Position numbers and translations under genes: made by a program
Assembly (NCBI GenBank): GCA_937922105.1
Contig: CAKZVN010000189.1
Span: 1 to 13,064, forward strand
Origin: an uncultured Litorilinea sp.
Lineage (GTDB): Bacteria > Chloroflexota > Anaerolineae > Caldilineales > Caldilineaceae
DNA: 13,064 bases
Reading direction: 5' to 3'
Part shown: piece by piece, positions 7,117 to 13,064 of the stretch
How positions within the stretch are numbered: position 1 is the first letter of the stretch
Layout: each line of letters begins with the position of its first letter
The notes under the pieces: model-generated
Databases searched by the model: none
Told to the model about the DNA's origin: nothing
What the model saw: the letters and a program-made list of their open reading frames with translations, nothing else

Positions 7117-8631
7117 ATGCATCCCCTGCTCGCAAAGCTACAGCTGGAGTCCCACAACCCGGGTGGATGGTGCAGCCGCGACCAGGCCCTAGGCGGCGGC
7201 CCGCCCCTCTTTTCCATCAACCCGACTACCGGTGAGACCCTCGCGGCTGTGGAGCAGGTCAACCGCGGCGCCTATGATCGCATCGTCGAGCAAGCCGCCG
7301 CCGCCTTTCTCACCTGGCGCATGATGCCCGCACCCAAACGCGGCCTGGTCATCCGCGACCTGGGCCAAGCCCTGCGCGACCTGCTGGAGCCGCTGGGCGA
7401 ATTGGTTTCGCTGGAGATGGGCAAGATTCGTGCCGAAGGGATCGGCGAAGTCCAAGAGATGATTGACATCTGCGACTTTGCCGTCGGTCTCTCGCGCCAG
7501 CTTTATGGGCTGACCATGCACTCCGAGCGCCCCGGTCACCGCATGTACGAACAGTGGCATCCGCTCGGCCCGATAGGCATCATCACCGCGTTCAACTTTC
7601 CCGTTGCAGTCTGGTCGTGGAATGCAGCCATTGCCGCAGTCTGCGGCGACACCATGATCTGGAAACCATCGCCCACCACGCCCCTGGTCTCGGTTGCGGT
7701 CCAGCATATCTGCAACCGCGTCATGGCAGACCACGGTCTGCACGGCGTGTTCAATCTCGCCATCGGCAGCAACCAAGAAATCGGCGAGGCTATGATCCGC
7801 GACCCGCGCCTGCCGCTCATCAGTTTCACCGGTTCCATTGCCGTCGGTCGCCATGTCGCCCAGACCGTTGCTGCGCGGCTGGGTCGCACCATTTTGGAAC
7901 TGGGCGGCAACAATGCCATCATCGTCGCAGCCGATGCCAACCTGGATTTGGCGGTGCGCGCCATTCTCTTCGGCGCGGTAGGCACTGCCGGACAACGCTG
8001 TACCACGACCCGCCGCCTCATTGTCCATGAAGCCGTCGTGGAGGAATTGATGGCGCGCCTGATACGCGCCTACGCCCAAATTCCCCTGGGCGATCCGCTA
8101 CAGCCGGGCGTCTTGCTTGGCCCGCTGGTCAGCGCCGACGCCGTCCACCACATGCAAGCGGCGCTCCAAGCCGCCGTCGAACAAGGCGGTGAGGTCCTTA
8201 CCGGCGGCGCGCCGCGCCCCGATCTCGGCCCGTTCTTCGTGGAGCCGGCTATCGTTCGTATGCCGGCTCAAACGCCCATCGTCCACGAAGAAACCTTTGC
8301 GCCCATTCTCTATGTCATGACCTATCGCACAACAGAAGAAGCCATTGCCCTGCATAACGCCGTACCCCAGGGTCTCTCCGGCGCAATCTTCACCACCAAC
8401 TTGCTCACCGCCGAGCAATTCTTAGCCCACAGCGGCGCGGACACCGGCATCGCCAACGTCAACATCGGCACCAGCGGCGCCGAGATCGGCGGTGCATTTG
8501 GCGGCGAGAAACAAACGGGCGGCGGGCGCGAGGCAGGCTCCGACGCCTGGAAAGCCTATATGCGCCGCCAAACCAACACCATCAACTGGTCCACCGATCT
8601 CCCGCTGGCTCAAGGCATTCACTTCGGCTAG
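7117..8631 (+). CDS. Aldehyde dehydrogenase, ALDH7 (antiquitin / L-piperidine-6-carboxylate dehydrogenase) type
   Basis: A 504-residue NAD-dependent aldehyde dehydrogenase that closely follows the ALDH7 pattern (human antiquitin, bacterial AmaB/Pcd), which oxidises alpha-aminoadipic semialdehyde in lysine breakdown. Seen in order: GPIGIITAFNFPVAVWSWN with Asn160, WKPSPTT with the NAD-contacting Lys183, FTGS near 237-240, LELGGNN with general base Glu261, GQRCTTTRR with nucleophile Cys295, HEETFAPI, then the C-terminal GGAFGGEKQTGGGREAGSD and a LPLAQGI tail typical of this subfamily. All catalytic residues are intact and the length is normal. The start ATG 7117 has AAGGAGAG just upstream (7103-7110); a 20-codon extension to 7057 would begin over the -10 box and is rejected. 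No other lysine-degradation gene is in the window, so the physiological aldehyde is inferred only from the family. A TATAAT box indicates its own promoter. Confidence 0.93.
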   Translation: MHPLLAKLQLESHNPGGWCSRDQALGGGPPLFSINPTTGETLAAVEQVNRGAYDRIVEQAAAAFLTWRMMPAPKRGLVIRDLGQALRDLLEPLGELVSLEMGKIRAEGIGEVQEMIDICDFAVGLSRQLYGLTMHSERPGHRMYEQWHPLGPIGIITAFNFPVAVWSWNAAIAAVCGDTMIWKPSPTTPLVSVAVQHICNRVMADHGLHGVFNLAIGSNQEIGEAMIRDPRLPLISFTGSIAVGRHVAQTVAARLGRTILELGGNNAIIVAADANLDLAVRAILFGAVGTAGQRCTTTRRLIVHEAVVEELMARLIRAYAQIPLGDPLQPGVLLGPLVSADAVHHMQAALQAAVEQGGEVLTGGAPRPDLGPFFVEPAIVRMPAQTPIVHEETFAPILYVMTYRTTEEAIALHNAVPQGLSGAIFTTNLLTAEQFLAHSGADTGIANVNIGTSGAEIGGAFGGEKQTGGGREAGSDAWKAYMRRQTNTINWSTDLPLAQGIHFG

Positions 8632-8636
8632 GGCAC

Positions 8637-8657
8637 GCCATCGGTGCGGACCGTGGC
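8637..8657 (+). terminator. Possible hairpin after the aldehyde dehydrogenase
   Basis: GCCA-CGGT (8637-8645, with a bulged T at 8641) pairs with ACCGTGGC (8650-8657) around GCGG, six bases after the stop codon. No T-run follows, so it may be a weak terminator or 3'-end stabiliser. Confidence 0.35.
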
Positions 8658-8769
8658 GCCGGGTAAACTCGGCAGCCCCTGATCCAATCAACTGTTTCAC
8701 CACCGGCAAGATCACCATCCATCCAGTTCCACCAAATTCCACAAACCAAATTCCGCAAAGGAGAGCAAC

Positions 8770-9189
8770 ATGGCAGTTCGTTCGTCCGAAGCAACCTGGA
8801 AGGGCACTCTCAAGGAAGGTAGCGGCATCATGAAGGTCGGCCCCGGTCATTACGAAGGGCCGTTCACCTTTGCCTCGCGCTTCGAGTCCGGGCAGGGTAC
8901 CAACCCCGAAGAATTGATCGGCGCGGCCCACGCGGGCTGCTATTCCATGTATCTTTCGGCGCTGCTGACCAACAACGGCTTCACGCCCAACAGCGTCCAT
9001 ACCGTCGCCACCGTCCATCTGGGCGCCGGGCCGACCATCACCAAGATCGAATTGGTCTGTCGCGCCGACGTGCCCGGCATCAGCGCGGAACAATTCGCCG
9101 AGTTTGCGGACAAGGCCAAGAGCGGCTGCCCCGTCTCCAAGGCCTTGGCTGCGGTCGAGGAGATCACCCTGGACGCCGCACTCGTCTAG
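8770..9189 (+). CDS. OsmC-family peroxiredoxin (organic hydroperoxide reductase)
   Basis: A 139-residue cytosolic protein of the OsmC/Ohr family, which reduces organic hydroperoxides using two reactive cysteines. Seen: NPEELIGAAHAGCYSM with Cys57 and the Glu expected to bridge to an arginine, and SGCPVSKAL with Cys120. The N-terminal part (ATWKGTLKEGSG, then RFESGQGTNPEEL) matches the OsmC rather than the Ohr branch. The length is normal. Start ATG 8770 has AAAGGAG (8757-8763) at ideal spacing. It follows the aldehyde dehydrogenase by 138 bases with a weak hairpin between, and is followed by a strong palindrome at 9283-9312, so it probably forms its own unit. A short direct repeat of CCAAATTCC precedes the ribosome site. 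No regulator such as OhrR is adjacent. Confidence 0.92.
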   Translation: MAVRSSEATWKGTLKEGSGIMKVGPGHYEGPFTFASRFESGQGTNPEELIGAAHAGCYSMYLSALLTNNGFTPNSVHTVATVHLGAGPTITKIELVCRADVPGISAEQFAEFADKAKSGCPVSKALAAVEEITLDAALV

Positions 9190-9229
9190 GGAAATGCAAC
9201 GAGGAGGTGTCGCAACGTTGGCGCGCCGG

Positions 9230-9256
9230 CGACCTGCTGAGGCGCAGTCGAAGCAC
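9230..9256. repeat. Second REP-like repeat fragment
   Basis: CGACCTGCTGAGGCGCAGTC followed by GAAGCAC resembles one half of the dispersed intergenic palindrome also recognised near 6818-6882 (shared CTGAG...GCAG(T)CGAAGCA core). It lies 40 bases after the OsmC stop. Confidence 0.4.
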
Positions 9257-9282
9257 CCCCTCGCCCCCGCCCCATCATCGTT

Positions 9283-9312
9283 GCCGGGAGATGGCGCGCG
9301 CCGTCTCCCGGC
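9283..9312 (+). terminator. 30-base near-perfect palindrome between the OsmC and M20 genes
   Basis: GCCGGGAGATGGCGC (9283-9297) is followed at once by GCGCCGTCTCCCGGC (9298-9312); all 15 positions can pair, one of them as a G-U wobble, with the loop formed from the central CGCG bases. It probably ends the OsmC transcript. There is no T-run, and it stands only 20 bases before the M20 start codon, so it may instead affect translation of that gene. Confidence 0.55.
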
Positions 9313-9332
9313 CCATCCTTGGACATTGACGC

Positions 9333-10706
9333 ATGGACCCACAACTCACCGCCTATCTGGATGCCGCCCGCCCGCGCCAAGTGGACGAACTGATGGCGTG
9401 GTTGCGCATCCCCAGCATCAGCACCCTCGCCGCGCACAAGGACGACGTCATGGCTGCGGCTGTCTGGCTGCGTGACCACTTGCAAAGCATCGGCCTCGAG
9501 CACGTGACCCTGATTGACAGCGGGACCCAGCCCATGGTCTATGCCGACTGGCTCCACGCCGGGCCGGATAAGCCTACCGTCCTCATCTACGGTCATTTCG
9601 ACGTGCAGCCGGTGGACCCGCTGGACCTCTGGCAGTCGCCGCCCTTTGCGCCCGAAGTCCGCGGGGACAATCTCTACGCGCGCGGTGCATCCGACGACAA
9701 GGGCCAAACATTCGTTCACATCAAAGCCGTGGAAGCCCTCCTGCGCACCACGGGCCGCCTTCCTGTCAACGTGAAATTCCTCATCGAGGGCGAAGAAGAA
9801 TCCGGCAGCCGCACCATCAGTGCCTATGTGCCCCAACATGCTGCACAACTGGCTGCGGACGCGGTTGTCGTCTCCGACACGCACATTATCGCGCCAGACC
9901 AACCGGTGATTCTGTACGGGCTGCGCGGCATCTGGGTCGCCGAAATCACCGTCACCGGCCCAGCCCATGACCTCCACAGCGGCAACTTCGGCGGCACCAT
10001 CCACAACGCCAACCAAGCCCTGGCGGAGATTCTTGCCGCCTTACACGACCGTGACGGGCGCGTGACCGTACCCGGCTTTTATGACCAAGTGCGCGTTCTC
10101 TCACCTGAAGAGCGCGCGGTCCTGGCACAGGTTCCCTATGGCGAGGCCCAGGTATTAGCCGACAGCGGTGCGCCCGCACTGTACGGCGAGCCGGAGTTCA
10201 CGCCCGTGGAGCGCATCGGCGCGCGGCCGACCCTGGAGATCAACGGTATGTGGGGCGGCTTTATCGAGCCGGGCTTCAAGACCGTCATCCCAAGCCAGGC
10301 CCATGCCAAGATCAGTTGCCGTCTGGTCCCCTATCAAGACCCGGCGCGCATCGAGGAACTGGTCACCGCCTACCTGCACCAACTGACCCCGCCCACCGTC
10401 ACAATTGACGTGCGCGGTCGCCGCGGCGCGCCCGCGTTCTTAACGCCCTATGATGCGCCCCCTATCCAAGCTGCGGCGCGTGCCTATCGTCAAGTCTTCG
10501 GCAACGACCCGGTTTTTACTCTCGAAGGCGGGGGCATCCCCATTGTCAACGTCTTTCAATCCGTGCTCAACGCCCCCATTGTGCTCATGGGCTTCGGTCT
10601 GCCCGACGACAACCTCCACGCGCCCAACGAAAAGTTTCACTTGCCCTGCTTCTACAAAGGCATCCGCACCTCGGTCGCCTTTCTCCACGAGATGGCACAG
10701 TTGTGA
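9333..10706 (+). CDS. M20-family metallopeptidase (dipeptidase-like)
   Basis: A 457-residue cytosolic zinc peptidase of the M20/M25/M40 family, DapE/carnosinase-like branch, expected to cleave dipeptides or N-acyl amino acids. Seen: YGHFDVQP with zinc ligand His88 and Asp90, ARGASDDKGQ with bridging Asp121, IEGEEESGS with catalytic Glu154 and ligand Glu155, VSDTH with Asp182, the dimerisation-domain HSGNFGG (215-221), and DDNLHAPNE with the last ligand His429. All metal and catalytic positions are present and the length is normal. The start ATG 9333 has only a weak TTGGA ribosome site, with a strong palindrome 20 bases upstream. It is convergent with the M42 aminopeptidase, so two unrelated peptidases flank one hairpin. 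The true substrate is unknown. Confidence 0.92.
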   Translation: MDPQLTAYLDAARPRQVDELMAWLRIPSISTLAAHKDDVMAAAVWLRDHLQSIGLEHVTLIDSGTQPMVYADWLHAGPDKPTVLIYGHFDVQPVDPLDLWQSPPFAPEVRGDNLYARGASDDKGQTFVHIKAVEALLRTTGRLPVNVKFLIEGEEESGSRTISAYVPQHAAQLAADAVVVSDTHIIAPDQPVILYGLRGIWVAEITVTGPAHDLHSGNFGGTIHNANQALAEILAALHDRDGRVTVPGFYDQVRVLSPEERAVLAQVPYGEAQVLADSGAPALYGEPEFTPVERIGARPTLEINGMWGGFIEPGFKTVIPSQAHAKISCRLVPYQDPARIEELVTAYLHQLTPPTVTIDVRGRRGAPAFLTPYDAPPIQAAARAYRQVFGNDPVFTLEGGGIPIVNVFQSVLNAPIVLMGFGLPDDNLHAPNEKFHLPCFYKGIRTSVAFLHEMAQL

Positions 10707-10729
10707 GCAGAACTGCGTCATTGCGCGAG

Positions 10730-10763
10730 ACGACCGCCGCGATCCCAGGGTTGCGGCGGTCGT
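10730..10763 (+). terminator. Hairpin terminator after the M20 gene
   Basis: ACGACCGCCGC (10730-10740) pairs perfectly with GCGGCGGTCGT (10753-10763) around a 12-base loop. GTTTCTT follows on the plus strand, giving a short T-rich tail. It lies 23 bases after the M20 stop and before the end of the convergent M42 gene at 10816. Confidence 0.7.
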
Positions 10764-10815
10764 GTTTCTTGGTATCGGATTCAGGACATTTCGTTTGCGT
10801 TTGACCCCGCGCAGC

Positions 10816-11865
10816 CTATGCCAGCAGCCGGTCTGCCCGGCGCACAAACTCCGTCAGCCACGTGGTGAGCGCCTCGATGTCCCCCAAATGCGCTGTCTCA
10901 TAGGGTGTGTGGGTATAGCGCGTGGGGAACCCCACCAGCGCCGCCGGAATGTCGGCCTTCATCAAGGCTGCGCCGTCGCTGCCGAAGGACCCAAAGACGG
11001 CATGCTGGAGCGCGATCCCAGCCTCCGCGGCGGCGGTCTCCAGCGCGGCGGTCAGCCGGTGATCATAGTGCACCATCGAATCCTTGTGCACCAGTACCGG
11101 CCCGCGCCCCAGTCGCAACGGCATCAGGTCGTCGCTCACGTTGGGCACATCACCTGCCAGCCCGATCTCCAGCACAATCGCCGCATCGTAATCGGCCCGC
11201 GCGCCCAGCGCCGACGCGCCCACCAACCCGATCTCCTCTTGCACCGTCGCGGCTAAGGTCAAGGTGCAGCCTAACTCGGCAGCCGGCACGCGGCGCGCCA
11301 CCTCCGTAGCCACCGCCAGCAGCGCGCGGTCGTCCAATGCCTTACTCACCACATGCGCCCCGAAGCGCTCCGTCGGCGCATCCCAGATCACGCGCGTGCC
11401 CGGCGTCACCCCTGCCGCAGCCAACTCCGCTGCGCTCAGTCCGGTATCCACCCAAAAATCGCGCCAGGTCAGTTCATTCAGTTCCGGCAGTGCCAGCGTC
11501 GCCAGGTGCCCCGTGGTGGTCGCGATCACCCCCGGCACCGTCGCGTGGCGACCCAACACCCTGACACGCAGCCCCGCGGGGTAGGTCGAGCGCACACTCG
11601 CAGTGCGAGTCCAGGCTTGCCCGCCCGCCAACCACAAAAAACCGTCGGGATGGATGGCGCGCACCAAGTAGGTCAGTTCGTCGGCGTGGGCGACCAATGC
11701 GATGCGCGGCCCGCGCCCGCCTACCTCTGCGGTTAGATTGCCGATCTTGCTGCGCGCCACCGCCAGCCCCATCCCCTGCCATAGTTCGGCAACGCGATCC
11801 AAAACGGCCTGTTCTTGACCCACCGGCCCGCTCAACTCACACAAGTCTTTGATCAACTCAAACAT
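10816..11865 (-). CDS. M42-family metallo-aminopeptidase
   Basis: A 349-residue cytosolic aminopeptidase of the M42 family (glutamyl aminopeptidase / deblocking aminopeptidase / FrvX-YsdC type), members of which often form large tetrahedral assemblies that trim peptides. Seen: VAHADELTYLV with His60 and Asp62, SKALDDRALL with the bridging Asp178, VQEEIGLVGA with Glu210/Glu211, VLEIGLAGDVP with an acidic ligand Glu233, and YTHTPYETAHL with the last ligand His319. GSFGSDGAAL and the length are normal for the family. The start ATG (11863-11865) has a weak ribosome site. The gene follows the MBL-fold gene on the same strand by 22 bases, so the two are probably co-transcribed. It converges on the M20 gene. 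Confidence 0.92.
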   Translation of the reverse strand: MFELIKDLCELSGPVGQEQAVLDRVAELWQGMGLAVARSKIGNLTAEVGGRGPRIALVAHADELTYLVRAIHPDGFLWLAGGQAWTRTASVRSTYPAGLRVRVLGRHATVPGVIATTTGHLATLALPELNELTWRDFWVDTGLSAAELAAAGVTPGTRVIWDAPTERFGAHVVSKALDDRALLAVATEVARRVPAAELGCTLTLAATVQEEIGLVGASALGARADYDAAIVLEIGLAGDVPNVSDDLMPLRLGRGPVLVHKDSMVHYDHRLTAALETAAAEAGIALQHAVFGSFGSDGAALMKADIPAALVGFPTRYTHTPYETAHLGDIEALTTWLTEFVRRADRLLA

Positions 11866-11887
11866 GGTGCAGCCTGTCTAGGGTTGC

Positions 11888-12580
11888 CTACCGGGACTGG
11901 TCCAATACATAAATGTGCAACGACGCGGGCAAGGTTGCCGGCGTCAATTCCAGGGACGTATCGCCCACCCACGTCACCGCCTGCGCCGGATAGCGCGCCG
12001 TGAACTCGGTCACGGGCAAAATCTTCAGCCGGCCCTTGGGCGCAAAGTAATGCATGGGGATCACCACGCGCGGGCGGATGGCGGCAATGGCGGCGTCCAG
12101 GTCATCCAGCGCAATCGTTGCGTGTCCCCCGGTGAGGGCAAACATCACATCCACTTGACCCGCCAGCGCATCCAGATGCGCAGGGTCCAGGGGGTTGCCG
12201 ATATCACCGATATGCAAGCAACGCACACCGCCCAGCGTGAAGAGATACATGGCGTTGGCGTCCGGGTCGCGGCCGAAGTCCCAGGTCAGGCTCTCCATGG
12301 TCGGGAAGGCGCGAATCGGCACCCCGCGCACGGTCACCCCCTCCGCAGGAACCTCCAGCGCGTTGACGACTACCGGGTTGCCCAAGACATGCGACGGATC
12401 GCTGTGAAAGCGATCGGTCGCCGAGGACATGATCACCACATCCGCCGGCTCGGCGATAGGGTCGAAGTTGGACACCTCCGGCCCAGGGGTATAGGGATCG
12501 GTCACCACCGCGACCGTCTCGCCCTCTGTGTTTTCGCCCTCCAGGCGAAACGACGCATGTGCATAGAAGGTAATTTTCAT
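11888..12580 (-). CDS. MBL-fold protein (UlaG/Lactamase_B_3-like) with a degenerate metal motif
   Basis: A 230-residue protein of the metallo-beta-lactamase fold, UlaG-like branch. Supporting segments are MKITFYAHASFRLEG with His8 at the start, VVTDPYTPG near 25-33, RCLHIGDIGNPL with His123 and Asp126, ALTGGHATIAL near 148-157, and IPMHYFAP with His177. The usual HxHxDH metal motif expected after ADVV at about 47-58 reads VIMSSATDRFHSD instead, with none of the three histidines in place, so metal binding and hydrolase activity are doubtful; a moonlighting or altered-metal role is possible. The frame is otherwise clean and the length normal. The start ATG (12578-12580) has GAGG about 5 bases upstream; nine extra in-frame codons to 12607 are non-family. 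It is probably co-transcribed with the downstream M42 aminopeptidase, which may hint at a peptide-related role, but this is inference. Confidence 0.8.
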   Translation of the reverse strand: MKITFYAHASFRLEGENTEGETVAVVTDPYTPGPEVSNFDPIAEPADVVIMSSATDRFHSDPSHVLGNPVVVNALEVPAEGVTVRGVPIRAFPTMESLTWDFGRDPDANAMYLFTLGGVRCLHIGDIGNPLDPAHLDALAGQVDVMFALTGGHATIALDDLDAAIAAIRPRVVIPMHYFAPKGRLKILPVTEFTARYPAQAVTWVGDTSLELTPATLPASLHIYVLDQSR

Positions 12581-12681
12581 AGGGCCTCGTTGTGAGTGGT
12601 TGGACACGCAAGAATTGCGCGATCGAGCCGGATTGAAGCGGGAAACACCTGTCGCAAGTCGGAAGACGATCGAGGATGTGC

Positions 12682-13064
12682 TTACTGGACGAGGGTTAAA
12701 TCGGTCGCGAAGAAATCAATCCACTGGCGCCAGACCGGCTGGGTCCGGCTTATGCCGGTTGTGCGCGCCGGTGCGGACGCTTGCTCGCTCACAGGCGGCG
12801 CTGCCGGTGTCTCGCGCACAATGATCAAGACTGTATCACCGGGCCTTGCCATCTCGAACTCCTGGCGCGCCATACGTTCCAGGAAGTCCGGGTCGTCTAG
12901 GGCAGCCAGTTCGGCCTCCAGTTGTTGCCGGCGCAGGTGAGCCGCATCTACCTGCGCCTGCATGGCTGCCACCTCTGCCTCGACCGCTGCACGCTCGGCC
13001 AAACGCGTGGTATAGCTATACACATAGACAGCGCATAGGGCAATCAGCGAAGCCAGGATCACCC
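12682..13064 (-). CDS. Septum formation initiator, DivIC/FtsB-like (N-terminus beyond the window)
   Basis: At least 126 residues of a small bitopic membrane protein of the DivIC/FtsB family, which joins FtsL and FtsQ/DivIB in the division complex and activates septal wall synthesis. Seen: a transmembrane segment at the visible start (ILASLIALCAVYVYSY), a coiled coil from about residue 20 to 55 rich in Ala, Glu and Gln, then the family signature DPDFLERMARQEFEMARPGD followed by TVLIIV. A proline- and alanine-rich tail of about 40 residues follows, longer than usual. The window ends inside the gene: a GTG at 13060-13062 could be a start, but the frame stays open to the edge and the true start is probably outside. 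A 101-base spacer separates it from the MBL-fold gene, so co-transcription is uncertain. Confidence 0.8.
   Translation of the reverse strand, partial: VILASLIALCAVYVYSYTTRLAERAAVEAEVAAMQAQVDAAHLRRQQLEAELAALDDPDFLERMARQEFEMARPGDTVLIIVRETPAAPPVSEQASAPARTTGISRTQPVWRQWIDFFATDLTLVQ

Noticed and set aside
7189..8079. Minus-strand open frame antisense to the aldehyde dehydrogenase
   Set aside because: It mirrors codon use of the ALDH7 gene, whose catalytic motifs are all intact; no recognisable domain.
9186..10016. Minus-strand open frame antisense to the M20 peptidase
   Set aside because: Shadow frame of high-GC coding DNA with no motif or ribosome site; the M20 frame is complete.
11160..11175. 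Glu233 in place of Asp at a metal ligand of the M42 enzyme as evidence of inactivity
   Set aside because: Both Asp and Glu occur at this position in active metallopeptidases of related families, so it is not a meaningful defect.
11353..11736. Plus-strand Arg/Pro-rich open frames inside the M42 gene
   Set aside because: Composition typical of antisense high-GC frames; no ribosome site or domain.
9333..11865. M20 and M42 genes as one peptide-degradation operon
   Set aside because: They are on opposite strands and converge across a hairpin, so they are not co-transcribed.

Overview
The window reads as a chromosomal contig from a GC-rich bacterium, most likely a member of the Chloroflexota (Anaerolineae/Caldilineae-like). 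That placement is inferred from the style of the housekeeping genes: an MFS_1-like transporter, an M42 aminopeptidase next to an MBL-fold protein, a DivIC-like septum protein, and many purine-rich ribosome sites with ATG starts. No rRNA or marker gene confirms it. No tRNA, rRNA, CRISPR array, insertion sequence or origin was seen.

Region 1 (1-2776, all on the minus strand) is an accessory gene cluster. In transcription order it holds a DUF4007 gene, a large defence-type ATPase gene, an HNH endonuclease and a class I SAM-dependent methyltransferase that runs off the left edge. This grouping looks like a DNA modification/restriction or phage-defence module. DUF4007 proteins are known beside phosphorothioation-type genes, and the ATPase fragment resembles BrxC/PglY-like ATPases. 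The module is partly decayed. The DUF4007 frame is broken once near 2110-2125. The ATPase survives only as an N-terminal stub joined out of frame to an internal piece, with the P-loop part missing. The endonuclease and methyltransferase frames remain open and tightly coupled. Hand counts on sample lines give about 50-53% GC here against about 62% on the right, which fits acquired DNA.

Region 2 (3000-6795) holds metabolic genes. An MFS transporter (minus) is divergent from a sugar-phosphate isomerase/epimerase-like TIM barrel (plus). The TIM-barrel gene converges, across a perfect 14-bp hairpin, on a D-2-hydroxyacid dehydrogenase (minus). The dehydrogenase is divergent from a pterin-4a-carbinolamine dehydratase (plus).

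Region 3 (7117-10706, plus strand) holds an ALDH7/antiquitin-type aldehyde dehydrogenase, an OsmC-family peroxiredoxin and an M20 dipeptidase-like metallopeptidase. Their spacers contain hairpins and fragments of a REP-like dispersed repeat, so they are probably separate transcription units rather than one operon.

Region 4 (10816-13064, minus strand) holds a DivIC/FtsB-like septum protein cut by the right edge, an MBL-fold protein lacking the usual HxHxDH motif, and an M42 aminopeptidase 22 bases downstream of it. The last two are probably co-transcribed, and the M42 gene converges on the M20 gene across another hairpin.
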